The notes under the pieces were generated by a model. The model ran no database searches. It was not told the DNA's origin and saw only the letters and a program-made list of their open reading frames with translations. 64,000 nt of DNA from Pseudomonadota bacterium (lineage in GTDB: Bacteria > Pseudomonadota > Gammaproteobacteria > Burkholderiales > JABEVD01): assembly GCA_021848825.1 (NCBI GenBank), contig JAJZTQ010000007.1, forward strand, positions 1 through 64,000, in the 5' to 3' direction. The translations under genes were made by a program, and so were the position numbers. This document shows, one piece after another, positions 28,458 to 38,000 of this stretch; within the stretch, counting starts at the first letter, position 1, and every line of letters begins with the position of its first letter.

Positions 28458-31123
28458 CAGGATTGGGGGAGGCTCTCGAGCATGGCCCTGGCTACCGACT
28501 TCTGATCAGAATCGCCTTCATTCATCACTTCTTCGAGTATCTCTCTCGCCCCCTCGAAATCGCCCATTTCCTGGTAAACCTTGGCAAGATCGAGCTTGGT
28601 TGCGACTTCGTACCAGTTCGGCTCTTTGGGTTCCGAAATCTCGTTGGGCACGTCGCCCAGGTGAAGATCCACATCCGGCAATTCCTGAATCCTGGGCTTG
28701 CTTTCCGCTTCGACCAGGGAAGGGATTTCGGAAAGATCGAAAGGCGTCTTCGAACCCTTTTCCGAAGCAAGAGGCGCTTCCTCCGCAATCAAGGAGAGAT
28801 CGAAGTCCACAGGCGCTGCTTCCTCGACTTCCTTTACAGGCTCTTCTTCAACCATTGATGCGAGACCGAAGTCCACAGGCGCTGCTTCCTCGGCTTCTTT
28901 TTCAGGGGCTTCTTCAACCATGGAGGAGAGATCGAAGTCGACAGGCGCTGCTTCCTCGGCTTCCTTTTCAGGGGCTTCTTCAACCATTGATGAGAGATCG
29001 AAGTCGACAGGCGCTGCTTCCTCGGCTTCCTTTTCAGGGGCTTCTTCAACCATTGATGAGAGATCGAAGTCGACAGGCGCTGCTTCTTCGGCTTCTTTTT
29101 CAGGCTCTTCTTCAACCATGGCGGAAAGATCGAAGTCGACAGGCGCTGCTTCCTCGGCTTCTTTTTCAGGGGCTTCTTCAACCATGGCGGAAAGATCGAA
29201 GTCGACAGGCGCTGCTTCCTCGGCTTCTTTTTCAGGGGCTTCTTCAACCATGGCGGAAAGATCGAAGTCGACAGGCGCTTCTTCGGCTTCTTTTTCAGGC
29301 TCTTCCTCTGTCATGGCGGAAAGATCGAAGTCTGCAGGCGCTTCTTCGGCTTCTTTTGCAGGTGCTTCTTCAACCATGGCGGAGAGATCGAAGTCCACCG
29401 GCCCTTCTTCTTCGGCCTGCCTCTCCGGCTCTTCAATCGAGGAAAGATCGAAATCGACAGCGGGTTCGATGATCTTTTCTTCTGTCAGCACATCGACATC
29501 GACAGGCATTTCTCCCGCATGATCGATCTGCAGATCGACATTCGGCTGTGAAGGCTCGAAATCGAGGTCGAAGTCGAGGCTTTCCTTTCCGCGAACCTCG
29601 GGCGCAGCTTCCGTCGCCCCGGGCGCGCCGCCATAAAGCGGATTTTCCGGATCTGCAGCAGATCCTATCTCCATCGCCCTATCCCATACTTCATGGGGAG
29701 GGGAGATTGCCTGAAGCCTCCGCGCCTCGAGTTCGAGCTTTTCCTTCTCGCCGCCGGCAGCGTGGATCTTCATCAGCATGAGGAAAGCTTCGAAATTCCC
29801 GGGATTGGTCTTCAGCACTTCCTTCAGAATCTCCTCAGCCTGGGCATAACGGCGATAGGAGATATAGAGTTCCGCTTCTTCCAGCGGATCGGCCTCCTCG
29901 CCCACCGGCTGTTCCTTGAGTTCGACGGCCTTCGCCATCGGCTTCGCGACATCAGCCGGCCTGACAGGCTGAGGCTTTTCCTTCTTCCTCTTTCTGGCGA
30001 TCAGCAATACTATCCCTGCGACCCCCAGCACCACGCCCCCCAATGCCCCCAGCACGACCGGATTGTCGAAGACAGACGCGGATGCAGGCGCCGCAGCACT
30101 CGAACGCGCCCTGGCAAGGGCCTGGTTCTTGATTGCAAGCAGCTTCTTCATTTCCTGTATGTTCTTTTCGAGCATCAGGATGCGTTCGCTTGCCTCGTTC
30201 ATCGTCCTGATCTGCGCAGCCTTCTCCTCCGCCTTCGTGACGGCGGATGAAGCCTCACCCTTGGAAAGCTTGAGCACTTCCTCAGGCGGCTTGGAAACCT
30301 TGTTTTCCTCGACCGATGCCGTGATCTTTCCTGAAACGCTGCGCTTCATCCCGGTTCCGCGCGGCACCGCAACCGATGCAAGCCGCTGACGATAAGCGTT
30401 CCAGTCCGCTGTCTGGACCCTGATGACCTTGTCGGCATGATTCTGGCTGATCGAGTCAATTTCGACTTTCGCAGGAACGCGCAGCACGCGCCCGGTCTCG
30501 AGCAGGTTCATGTTCTTGCCGATGAATGCATCTTCGTTCGCCTGGTAGAGGGCGACCAGCATCTGCTCGAGCGTCACGCCTTCCGGCCTCGTTTCCATGG
30601 CGATCCCGCTCAGCGTGTCGCCGCGCTTGACCGTCCTGTATCCCGCCCTGGGCGAAGGCGATGCTGCAGGCGCAGATGGAGAAACCGCCGGGGCCTTTTC
30701 CTTCAGGGCGACAGGAGGTGAAACGGAGGGGGACTTGGCGAATTCGACCGGATCGAACAGCATTGTGTATTCGCGCTCGATCTGTCCGTTCTGCCAGGAA
30801 AGATCGATCAGGATATCCAGAAAGGGATCGTTGACGATATCGTGCGAGCTGAGAAGAATGTAGCGGCTTCCGTCAGGATGCGTCGCCATCACGGCTTCAA
30901 CATGGGCAAGTATCGGATTGTAGTCGACGCCCGCATGCCTGAAAGCATCGGGGGAAGCGATATGCGCCGTCAGGCTCTCGCCGCTTTCCGAAACGACGGC
31001 GATTTCCGCCCTGAGCGGCTGTCCCAGCGCGGAAATGACCTTCAATTCCCCGAGCCCGGCCGCCCACGAGAAAGCCGGCATGAGCAGGGCAATCAGCAAG
31101 ACTTTAAGCATCGTTCTTATCAT
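28457..31123 (-). CDS. fimV: FimV/HubP family polar or peptidoglycan-linked protein
   Basis: An 888-residue protein of the FimV family. It has a signal peptide (to about residue 21), the FimV N-domain (ELKVISALGQPLRAEIAVVS), a LysM peptidoglycan-binding domain (about 140-200, RTVKRGDTLSGIA), a coiled coil (about 290-345), one membrane segment (about 353-374), TPR units (about 410-470), an acidic repeat region of about 240 residues, and a C-terminal TPR/FimV domain (KVYQEMGDFEGAREILEEV). FimV proteins organise the cell pole and support type IV pilus assembly. The start at 31123 gives a clean signal peptide; an upstream in-frame start at 31171 would spoil it. The asd-fimV-truA order is typical of betaproteobacteria. 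Confidence 0.9.
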   Translation of the reverse strand: MIRTMLKVLLIALLMPAFSWAAGLGELKVISALGQPLRAEIAVVSESGESLTAHIASPDAFRHAGVDYNPILAHVEAVMATHPDGSRYILLSSHDIVNDPFLDILIDLSWQNGQIEREYTMLFDPVEFAKSPSVSPPVALKEKAPAVSPSAPAASPSPRAGYRTVKRGDTLSGIAMETRPEGVTLEQMLVALYQANEDAFIGKNMNLLETGRVLRVPAKVEIDSISQNHADKVIRVQTADWNAYRQRLASVAVPRGTGMKRSVSGKITASVEENKVSKPPEEVLKLSKGEASSAVTKAEEKAAQIRTMNEASERILMLEKNIQEMKKLLAIKNQALARARSSAAAPASASVFDNPVVLGALGGVVLGVAGIVLLIARKRKKEKPQPVRPADVAKPMAKAVELKEQPVGEEADPLEEAELYISYRRYAQAEEILKEVLKTNPGNFEAFLMLMKIHAAGGEKEKLELEARRLQAISPPHEVWDRAMEIGSAADPENPLYGGAPGATEAAPEVRGKESLDFDLDFEPSQPNVDLQIDHAGEMPVDVDVLTEEKIIEPAVDFDLSSIEEPERQAEEEGPVDFDLSAMVEEAPAKEAEEAPADFDLSAMTEEEPEKEAEEAPVDFDLSAMVEEAPEKEAEEAAPVDFDLSAMVEEAPEKEAEEAAPVDFDLSAMVEEEPEKEAEEAAPVDFDLSSMVEEAPEKEAEEAAPVDFDLSSMVEEAPEKEAEEAAPVDFDLSSMVEEAPEKEAEEAAPVDFGLASMVEEEPVKEVEEAAPVDFDLSLIAEEAPLASEKGSKTPFDLSEIPSLVEAESKPRIQELPDVDLHLGDVPNEISEPKEPNWYEVATKLDLAKVYQEMGDFEGAREILEEVMNEGDSDQKSVARAMLESLPQS
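28738..29460 (-). repeat. Eleven tandem 66-bp coding repeats in fimV
   Basis: About eleven units of roughly 22 codons encode variants of VDFDLSAMVEEAPEKEAEEAAP. Units in the middle are nearly identical at DNA level, while those at the ends have drifted, which is the pattern of recent expansion by slippage or unequal recombination. The product segment is strongly acidic. Copy number is likely to vary between strains. Confidence 0.9.
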
Positions 31124-31186
31124 GAACTGGGCTTCGCCTGAAATATGATTATCGGCCGAGGATACTCGCAACGCTCCAATTATCTC

Positions 31187-32221
31187 TTAACCAATATATT
31201 TTTCAATCAAAATTTCAGCGATTTGAACGCTGTTGAGCGCAGCGCCCTTCCTGACATTGTCGCTGACGACCCAGAGATCGAGCCCCATGGGATGCGAAAT
31301 GTCCTCCCTTATCCTCCCGACGAAAACGGGGTCCCGTCCGGCCGCATCGATCGCAGGGGTCGGATAGCCGCCGGCCTTGCGCTCGTCCATGACGACCACG
31401 CCGGGCGCCTTTTTCAGGATTTCAGTGGCTTCGGCCGCTGTGATCTTCTTCCTTGTTTCGATGTGGACGGCCTCCGAATGACCATAGAATACCGGCACCC
31501 TGACAGCGGTGGGATTCACCCTGATCGATTCGTCTTCCATGATCTTCCTGGTTTCCCAGACCATCTTCATTTCTTCCTTGGTATAGCCGTTTTCCATGAA
31601 AACATCGATATGGGGAAGCACATTGAATGCGATCCGCTTCGGGTAGACTTCGCAGACCACCTCCTTCTGATTGAAGAGCGAACTGGTCTGCTGCGCAAGC
31701 TCCTCTATCGCTTCCTTTCCAGTACCCGACACGGCCTGGTAGGTCGCCACGTTGATCCGCTCTATCCCCACCGCATCGTGGATAGGCTTCAATGCGACCA
31801 GCATCTGTATGGTCGAACAGTTGGGATTGGCGATGATCCCCCTGTTCCTGTAATGCGCGATGGCGTGAGGATTGACTTCGGGAACGACGAGCGGAATGTC
31901 TTCCTCGTACCTGAAATGGGCAGTATTGTCGATCACGACACAGCCGGCCTCGGCAGCCCTGGGCGCATACTCCGCCGAGACGTTCCCTCCGGCCGAAAAA
32001 AGGCCGATCTGCGCCTTGGAGAAATCGAAATCCGCAACATCCAGAACGGTCACGTCGCGCCCCTGGAACCTGACCTTGCTTCCCGCCGAACGGCTGGACG
32101 CGAGCGGGTAGATTTCCCCGACAGGGAACTTGCGCTCTTCCAGGATGGAAAGCATCGTCTCTCCCACTGCACCCGTTGCGCCCAGAACGGCGACATCGTA
32201 TTTCCTGCTCATCAAATTCAT
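31187..32221 (-). CDS. asd: Aspartate-semialdehyde dehydrogenase
   Basis: Reduces aspartyl phosphate to aspartate semialdehyde, the branch point to lysine/diaminopimelate, methionine and threonine. The 344-residue protein has the NADP loop VLGATGAVGE and the catalytic cysteine in NPNCST (about residue 137). Start choice is open: ATG 32221, or ATG 32212 (MSRKYDV), which is better spaced from AGAGG. It follows leuB by 9 bases. Confidence 0.95.
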   Translation of the reverse strand: MNLMSRKYDVAVLGATGAVGETMLSILEERKFPVGEIYPLASSRSAGSKVRFQGRDVTVLDVADFDFSKAQIGLFSAGGNVSAEYAPRAAEAGCVVIDNTAHFRYEEDIPLVVPEVNPHAIAHYRNRGIIANPNCSTIQMLVALKPIHDAVGIERINVATYQAVSGTGKEAIEELAQQTSSLFNQKEVVCEVYPKRIAFNVLPHIDVFMENGYTKEEMKMVWETRKIMEDESIRVNPTAVRVPVFYGHSEAVHIETRKKITAAEATEILKKAPGVVVMDERKAGGYPTPAIDAAGRDPVFVGRIREDISHPMGLDLWVVSDNVRKGAALNSVQIAEILIEKYIG

Positions 32222-32230
32222 CCTCTCATC

Positions 32231-33295
32231 TCAAAGTCTCGCGGCGACAGCGTCGCCCATTTCCTTCGTGCCGACCCTTTTCATTCCCTCCTGGTGGATG
32301 TCCGGCGTCCTGAATCCTTCGAAAAGCGCCTTTCTCACCGCATCTTCTATCCGCTGAGCCGTCGCTTCGTCATCGAAGGTGTGGCGCATCATCATGGCGA
32401 CAGAAAGGATCGTTGCAAGCGGATTCGCCACATTCTGCCCGGCTATGTCGGGGGCTGAGCCGTGTATGGGTTCGAAAAGCCCCTTTCCTTGCGAATCGAG
32501 CGAAGCCGAAGGAAGCATGCCTATCGAGCCTGTCAGCATCGAGGCTTCGTCGGATAGAATGTCCCCGAACATGTTCCCTGTCACGATGACGTCGAACTGC
32601 TTGGGATTCCTGACGAGCTGCATCGCCGCATTGTCGACATACATGTGCGAAAGCTCGACTTCCGGATAATCCCTTGCGATCGCAGTCACCACTTCACGCC
32701 ACAGCACGCTCGTCTCGAGCACGTTCGCCTTGTCGACCGAACACAGCCTCTTCTTCCGCTTCATCGCGGTCTTGAAAGCCACATGCGCAATCCTGGCTAT
32801 CTCGGATTCACTGTAGAGCATGGTGTCGTACCCTTCCCGCTCCCCGTCGTCATTCTTCCTGAGCCCCTTAGGCTGGCCGAAATAGATGTCCCCGGTGAGC
32901 TCCCTCAGAATCATGATGTCGAGCCCCGAGACCACTTCGGGCCTGAGGGAAGAAGAACCCGCAAGCTCCGGATAGAGCATCGCAGGTCTGAGATTTGCGA
33001 AAAGATTCAATTCCTTCCTGATCCTCAGGAGCCCCTGCTCCGGGCGCATCGGTCTAGGCAGACTGTCGTATCGATAGCCGCCCACTGCCCCCAACAATAC
33101 CGCGTCGGCTTCTTTTGCAAGCCTGGATGTAATCGCAGGATAGGGATCTCCTGCGGCATCGTACCCCGCCCCGCCTATGTCGCCGTATTCGAGCTCGATC
33201 TTCATGCCTTCCCTGGAAAGCACGTCCATCACCTTCACAGCCTGAGACACGATCTCGGGCCCGATGCCGTCTCCCGGCAATACCGCAATTTTCAT
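32231..33295 (-). CDS. leuB: 3-isopropylmalate dehydrogenase
   Basis: Oxidative decarboxylation step of leucine synthesis, NAD- and Mg-dependent. The 354-residue protein begins [15 protein letters not shown] and carries the dehydrogenase signature [20 protein letters not shown] near residues 247-266. It overlaps leuD by 4 bases, so leuC-leuD-leuB form one coupled set ahead of asd. Confidence 0.97.
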   Translation of the reverse strand: MKIAVLPGDGIGPEIVSQAVKVMDVLSREGMKIELEYGDIGGAGYDAAGDPYPAITSRLAKEADAVLLGAVGGYRYDSLPRPMRPEQGLLRIRKELNLFANLRPAMLYPELAGSSSLRPEVVSGLDIMILRELTGDIYFGQPKGLRKNDDGEREGYDTMLYSESEIARIAHVAFKTAMKRKKRLCSVDKANVLETSVLWREVVTAIARDYPEVELSHMYVDNAAMQLVRNPKQFDVIVTGNMFGDILSDEASMLTGSIGMLPSASLDSQGKGLFEPIHGSAPDIAGQNVANPLATILSVAMMMRHTFDDEATAQRIEDAVRKALFEGFRTPDIHQEGMKRVGTKEMGDAVAARL

Positions 33296-33942
33296 TTTCC
33301 GTTCCTGTTGAAAAGCCAGGGCTGCACGCTTTCCCTTCTTTTTTCATACGCCCTGATTTCATCCTTGTGGATGAGGGTGAGCCCGATATCGTCCAGCCCC
33401 TCGACGAGGCAATGCTTTCTGAAGGAATCCACATCGAATGCGATCTTCTCGCCGGAAGGCGTCTCGATGAGCTGTTTCTCGAGGTCGACGGAAAGCCTGT
33501 AGCTCTCGCTTTCGAATGTCTCCCTGAAAAGCCTGTCCACGATCTCTGCATCGAGTCTGATGGGGAGCAGCCCGTTCTTGAAGCAGTTGTTGTAGAAGAT
33601 GTCGGCAAAGGATGGCGCGATGATTGCCCTGATTCCGTAATCCTCCAGCGCCCAGGGGGCATGCTCCCTCGACGAGCCGCAGCCGAAATTCTCGCGGCCG
33701 AGCAGGATTTCCGCGCCCTGGTAGCGCTTCTTGTTGAGCACGAATTCAGGATTCAACGGCCTCTTGCTGTTGTCCATGCCGGGCTCGCCGTGGTCCAGAT
33801 AACGCCATTCGTCGAAAAGATTGGGGCCGAATCCGCTTCTGTGGATGGACTTCAGAAACTGTTTCGGGATGATTGCGTCCGTATCGACATTGGGCCGATC
33901 GAGCGGCACGACGATTCCGTTCAGCTGTTTGAATGCCTTCAT
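33292..33942 (-). CDS. leuD: 3-isopropylmalate dehydratase small subunit
   Basis: A 216-residue swivel domain that pairs with LeuC to isomerise 2- to 3-isopropylmalate. Signatures are [13 protein letters not shown] (residues 19-31) and [18 protein letters not shown] (82-99). Its ATG (33940-33942) overlaps the leuC stop by 4 bases and its stop overlaps leuB. A longer reading through the same frame into leuC is spurious. Confidence 0.96.
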   Translation of the reverse strand: MKAFKQLNGIVVPLDRPNVDTDAIIPKQFLKSIHRSGFGPNLFDEWRYLDHGEPGMDNSKRPLNPEFVLNKKRYQGAEILLGRENFGCGSSREHAPWALEDYGIRAIIAPSFADIFYNNCFKNGLLPIRLDAEIVDRLFRETFESESYRLSVDLEKQLIETPSGEKIAFDVDSFRKHCLVEGLDDIGLTLIHKDEIRAYEKRRESVQPWLFNRNGK

Positions 33943-35345
33943 GAAAGTTTCCCGGGATCGATGAAGTGGCCGGCAACGGCTGCCGCTGCAGCGAGCTCGG
34001 GGCTGACGAGATGGGTCCTTCCGCCCGGCCCCTGCCTTCCTTCGAAATTCCTGTTCGAAGTGGATGCGCAGCGCTCTCCGGGGCGGAGCCTGTCGTCGTT
34101 CATGGCAAGACACATCGAGCATCCCGGATCCCGCCATTCGAAACCCGCATCGATGAATATCCTGTCGAGCCCCTCTTCCTCGGCCTGATGCTTGACGAGT
34201 CCGGAGCCCGGAACGACCATGGCAAGCTTGACGTTGCCCGCGACATGGCGTCCCCTCACGATCGCTGCCGCGGCCCTGAGATCCTCTATCCTGGAATTGG
34301 TGCAGGAGCCGATGAAGACCTTGTCGACCTGGATGTCCTCCATCTTCGTGTCTGGCTTCAATCCCATGTATTCCAGCGCCTTTTCCATTCCCTGGCGCTT
34401 GACCGGATCCGCAACCTTTCCAGGGTCGGGAACCGAGCCGTCTATCGGCACGACCATCTCGGGCGAAGTTCCCCAGGTGACCTGGGGTCTGATTTCCGCT
34501 GCATCGATCGTGACCTCTGAATCGAATGACGCGCCCTCGTCGCTCTTCAAGGTATTCCAGTAGCGGCATGCGGCATCGAACATCTCGCCTTTCGGGGAAA
34601 AAGGCCTTCCCCTGACATAGTCCAGGGTCTTTTCATCCACTGCGACCATGCCCGCTCTCGCCCCTGCCTCTATGGCCATGTTGCAAAGGGTCATCCGCCC
34701 TTCCATCGAAAGCGAGCGGATCGCGTTCCCGGAAAATTCCATTGCATATCCTGTTCCGCCTGCAGTGCCGATCTTCCCTATGATGTAGAGGGCGACGTCC
34801 TTCGCTGTGACACCGGGAGAGAGTTTCCCTTCAACCGAAATGCGCATGGATTTCGACTTCCTGGCGATCAGGCATTGCGTTGCAAGCACATGTTCGACTT
34901 CGGAAGTGCCTATGCCGAAGGCGAGCGCAGCGAATGCGCCATGCGTGCTGGTATGGGAATCTCCGCAGACGACCGTCATCCCGGGCAAGGTCGCGCCCTG
35001 CTCGGGACCCACGACGTGAACGATCCCCTGGCGCAGATCGTTCATCCTGAATTCCTCTATACCGAAATGCTCGCAGTTCGAGTCAAGGGTCTCGACCTGC
35101 AGCCTCGAGATGGGATCCTTGATCCCTGCTTCGCGCCCTGTCGTCGGAACGTTGTGGTCCGCCACGGCAAGAACGGATCCCTGGCGCCATGGGGTTCGGC
35201 CATTGATTCGAAGCCCTTCGAAGGCCTGGGGACTCGTCACTTCGTGAACAAGATGCCTGTCTATGTAGAGCAATGCCGTGCCGTCTTCTTCCTGCCTGAC
35301 GACATGGCTCTCCCACAATTTGTCATATAGATTTCTCGGTTTCAT
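33939..35345 (-). CDS. leuC: 3-isopropylmalate dehydratase large subunit
   Basis: The 468-residue aconitase-fold subunit that holds the catalytic [4Fe-4S] cluster. Cluster ligands are visible in FIGSCTNSR (about residue 348) and in DPGCSMC (about 408 and 411). The N-terminal DNVPTTGR-type active-site region is present. It is the first gene of the 17-gene minus-strand run. No leader peptide rich in leucine codons is evident in the 95 bases before it. Confidence 0.96.
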   Translation of the reverse strand: MKPRNLYDKLWESHVVRQEEDGTALLYIDRHLVHEVTSPQAFEGLRINGRTPWRQGSVLAVADHNVPTTGREAGIKDPISRLQVETLDSNCEHFGIEEFRMNDLRQGIVHVVGPEQGATLPGMTVVCGDSHTSTHGAFAALAFGIGTSEVEHVLATQCLIARKSKSMRISVEGKLSPGVTAKDVALYIIGKIGTAGGTGYAMEFSGNAIRSLSMEGRMTLCNMAIEAGARAGMVAVDEKTLDYVRGRPFSPKGEMFDAACRYWNTLKSDEGASFDSEVTIDAAEIRPQVTWGTSPEMVVPIDGSVPDPGKVADPVKRQGMEKALEYMGLKPDTKMEDIQVDKVFIGSCTNSRIEDLRAAAAIVRGRHVAGNVKLAMVVPGSGLVKHQAEEEGLDRIFIDAGFEWRDPGCSMCLAMNDDRLRPGERCASTSNRNFEGRQGPGGRTHLVSPELAAAAAVAGHFIDPGKLS

Positions 35346-35440
35346 GCCTTCAATTATTGCATAATTGGCGTTTTACCGACAGGGGCGCGCTTTTCCTCAT
35401 CCTGAATCGGGACTACAATCCGATTTTGGCTCAACATTCG

Positions 35441-36034
35441 ATGATGCGCATACCGGCTTTTTTCATGATCCTGCTCGCCCTCCTCTCGGGATGCGGCGAG
35501 AAGAAGCAGGATCTCTACAAGGTTTTCCCCCACGATCTCTCAGGCGTGAGCTACGGCAAGGACTTCCACCTCACCGATTTCAACGGAAAACCGAGGCAGC
35601 TGTCGGACTTCAGGGGAAAGGTCGTCGTGCTCTTTTTCGGCTATACCCATTGCCCTGACGTCTGCCCGACCACGCTTTCCGATCTTGCCATCGCGATGAA
35701 GAAACTGGGAAAGGAAGCAGACAAGGTCCAGGTGCTGTTCGTCACTGTCGACCCTGAAAGAGACACGCCGGAGATCCTTAAAAAATATGTCCCTTTCTTC
35801 AATCCGACATTCCTCGGCCTTTACGGAAATGCGGTAGAGACGAAGCGGACTGCCGATGAATTCCATGTCTTCTATCAGAAAGTGCAGATCGAGGATGACT
35901 GGAAGAATTACGCCATGGACCATACTGCGGGATGCTTCGTCTTCGACAGACAAGGCCGTCTCAGGACCTACATGAAATACGGGGAAAAACCTGATGACAT
36001 GGTCAAGGACATAGGAAAGCTGCTCAACTCCTGA
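35441..36034 (+). CDS. SCO1/SenC family copper/redox lipoprotein
   Basis: A 197-residue exported thioredoxin-fold protein. The lipobox LLSGC (about residues 16-20) marks a lipid-anchored periplasmic protein. The copper site is complete: CPDVC in GYTHCPDVCPT, and a histidine in MDHTAGCFVF. Sco proteins deliver copper to the CuA site of cytochrome c oxidase or handle thiols. The start at 35441 gives a proper signal; a longer in-frame start at 35357 would put 28 residues before it. Its last 11 bases overlap the convergent hyfI-like gene. Confidence 0.9.
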   Translation: MMRIPAFFMILLALLSGCGEKKQDLYKVFPHDLSGVSYGKDFHLTDFNGKPRQLSDFRGKVVVLFFGYTHCPDVCPTTLSDLAIAMKKLGKEADKVQVLFVTVDPERDTPEILKKYVPFFNPTFLGLYGNAVETKRTADEFHVFYQKVQIEDDWKNYAMDHTAGCFVFDRQGRLRTYMKYGEKPDDMVKDIGKLLNS

Positions 36035-36515
36035 TCGCAGAGAGGATGCCCTTCAATATCGCTTCGGGTTCGGGCGGGCATCCGGGAATCTCGACATCAA
36101 CCGGAATCACGCTCGATATTCCTCCGCAGCAGGCATAATTGCGCCTGCTGCAGTATATTCCGCCGTTCCTGCCGCAATCGCCCACCGCCACGACCAGCCT
36201 GGGTTCGGACATGGCATCATATGTTGCCTTCAGAGCCGCTTCCATGTGCCTGGAAACGGGGCCCGTGACGAGCAGCATGTCGGCATGCCTGGGACTTGCG
36301 ACGAACTGGATGCCCGAGCCTTCCAGAAGGTAATAGGGATTGTTGAGCGCATGGATCTCCAGCTCGCAGCCATTGCAGGAACCCGCATCGACATGCCTGA
36401 TGGCGAGCGATTTCTCGAGCATTTCCATCCCGCCCACCTTGAGCGATGGATCGCAAGCAGGCGCAGGCTCCGTCTTGATGCCGTATTTCAGTATTTCCCT
36501 GATGATCCTGTACAT
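36024..36515 (-). CDS. Hydrogenase-4-like small subunit (HyfI/NuoB-like)
   Basis: A 163-residue iron-sulfur protein of the HyfI/HycG/NuoB family, which carries the [4Fe-4S] cluster nearest the quinone- or catalytic-like site. All four ligands are visible: Cys47 and Cys50 in GSCNGCELE, Cys114 in GDCGRNGG, Cys146 in GCPP. Extra cysteines 122, 129 and 130 lie between. It is the last gene of the six-gene operon and starts one base after the large subunit gene. So the electron-transfer cluster is kept although the partner subunit lacks Ni-Fe ligands. Confidence 0.88.
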   Translation of the reverse strand: MYRIIREILKYGIKTEPAPACDPSLKVGGMEMLEKSLAIRHVDAGSCNGCELEIHALNNPYYLLEGSGIQFVASPRHADMLLVTGPVSRHMEAALKATYDAMSEPRLVVAVGDCGRNGGIYCSRRNYACCGGISSVIPVDVEIPGCPPEPEAILKGILSAIRS

Positions 36516-38000
36516 TTATAGATCGTGCCCGCTGTAGCTCAGATTGAATGACTTGTTGATCAATGGAAAGTCGGGAACGATGTTCCCCGTCACGGCGAAT
36601 TCGAGCACGGGCCAGTTCTGCCATGAAGGATCATGGGGATGCGCCCGCCTGATCACGCCATTTTCGATCTCCAGCGCCAGCAGCACCTCGCCCCTGAAAC
36701 CTTCCACCCATCCTGCGCCGAATCCGCTGCAGGCAGGAAGATTTTGCATGATCTCCCCTTCCGGCAGCCTCTCTATCATCATCCTGATCAGTCTGAGGCT
36801 TTCGAATATCTCGTCGAACCGGACTGAAACCCTTGCCGCGACATCCCCGCCGTAGTGGGTCGCCATGGAAACATCCAGCATATCGTATGGAAAATAGGCA
36901 TGATCGACCCTGATGTCTGCCGCATTCCTGCTCGCACGCCCCGCAAGCCCTGTCAGCCCCAGTGCTGCGGCAAGGGCCGGCTCCACCTTCCCTGTCGTCA
37001 GGAACCTGTCCTGAAGGCCCGTATGATCCATGTAGATCTCGCGCAGATCCCTGACCTTCGACTCGATGATGTTCGTCTCCTCGATCATTTTCCCGCCCTC
37101 TTCGAAGTCCCCCGACATGCCTCCGGGCACGACCAGATCCATCATCAGGCGATGGCCGAAAACCGATTTGTTGATTCTCAGCATGTCTTCCCGGATGACT
37201 GAAAACTGCGCAAGGCCGAATGAAAAGCCAGCATCGTTGCCCAGCGCCCCCAGATCCGCAAGGTGGTTCGCCACCCGCTCGCGTTCGAGCGCTATTCCCC
37301 TCAGCAGTCCGGCCCTGGAAGAAACCGTGATGCCGCAGGCTGCCTCGACCGCCATGGCATAGGCCCAGGAATAGGCGACCGTGCTGTCCCCGCTTATCCT
37401 CGCGGCAAGCCTCGCCCCTTCAGGAATCGTCATGCCTTCGAACGCCTTTTCTATTCCCTTGTGCTTGTAGCCCAGCCTTTCCTCCAGCCTCAGGAGCTTT
37501 TCCCCGACGACCTGGAACCTGAAATGTCCGGGCTCTATGATGCCTGCATGAACGGGACCCACTGCGATCTCGTGAACCCCTTCGCCTTCCACCCTGACGA
37601 AAGGATAGTCTTCGGAAGAAGGCGTCGCCCCCTGCAATCCCCCCTTTCTCAAGGGGAATTTCCAGAAGCCGTGGCATAGCCATGGCCGCTTGTCCCGCCC
37701 CTGATGGTCGATGCCGTGCATGTCGAAGATGGAACGCTGCATTCGGGAGGCGCAGGGAAAGATTCCCGAGAGGTCGGGATAGCTCCCTCCCTCCACGCGA
37801 TGCTTCACGATCAGCATGCCTTTCGACAAGACATAGGCTGCATGAACGAATGCCCCTTCTTCGGTTTCGCTTCCCCAGAGAGAGACGAGCCGCCCCCCTT
37901 CATCCCTGCAGCTTTCCGCCCTCTCCAGCCAGTCGCCTTCCGCCTTCCATATCGGCGCGATGCCTCGGATCCTTTCCATGCCTTCGAAATCCATATTCAT
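36516..38000 (-). CDS. Hydrogenase-4-like large subunit lacking Ni-Fe ligands (HyfG/NuoCD-like)
   Basis: A 494-residue protein. Residues about 20-125 form a NuoC-like domain, and about 148-494 a NuoD/hydrogenase large-subunit domain starting VGPVHAGIIEPGHFRF. In real group 4 hydrogenases the two Ni-Fe loops are of the form RVCGICGFAHS and DPCYSC. Here they read RISGDSTVAYS (residues 201-211) and NLSYSGHD (486-493), so the four cysteines are Ser203, Ser206, Ser488 and Gly491. The protein also ends right after the second loop, with no cleavable tail. It cannot be a hydrogenase; it fits the energy-converting hydrogenase-related (Ehr) group. The start ATG overlaps the hyfF-like stop by 4 bases. 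Confidence 0.87.
   Translation of the reverse strand: MNMDFEGMERIRGIAPIWKAEGDWLERAESCRDEGGRLVSLWGSETEEGAFVHAAYVLSKGMLIVKHRVEGGSYPDLSGIFPCASRMQRSIFDMHGIDHQGRDKRPWLCHGFWKFPLRKGGLQGATPSSEDYPFVRVEGEGVHEIAVGPVHAGIIEPGHFRFQVVGEKLLRLEERLGYKHKGIEKAFEGMTIPEGARLAARISGDSTVAYSWAYAMAVEAACGITVSSRAGLLRGIALERERVANHLADLGALGNDAGFSFGLAQFSVIREDMLRINKSVFGHRLMMDLVVPGGMSGDFEEGGKMIEETNIIESKVRDLREIYMDHTGLQDRFLTTGKVEPALAAALGLTGLAGRASRNAADIRVDHAYFPYDMLDVSMATHYGGDVAARVSVRFDEIFESLRLIRMMIERLPEGEIMQNLPACSGFGAGWVEGFRGEVLLALEIENGVIRRAHPHDPSWQNWPVLEFAVTGNIVPDFPLINKSFNLSYSGHDL

Noticed and set aside
28738-29460. CRISPR-like or satellite array, because of regular 66-base spacing
   Set aside because: The period is a multiple of three, the frame is open throughout and the units lack unique spacers; they are codon repeats inside fimV.
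28336-29472. Long plus-strand ORF with LLPRLLFQGLLQPWR-like repeats
   Set aside because: It is the antisense shadow of the fimV repeats and has no ribosome site.
33292-34569. A long leuD starting near 34569
   Set aside because: The true start at 33942 gives a normal LeuD; the extension is an off-frame reading of leuC.
36516-38000. Reading the large subunit as a true [NiFe] hydrogenase because of the hyf-type operon
   Set aside because: Both CxxC loops are absent (RISGDS and NLSYSGHD instead) and no C-terminal cleavage tail exists.
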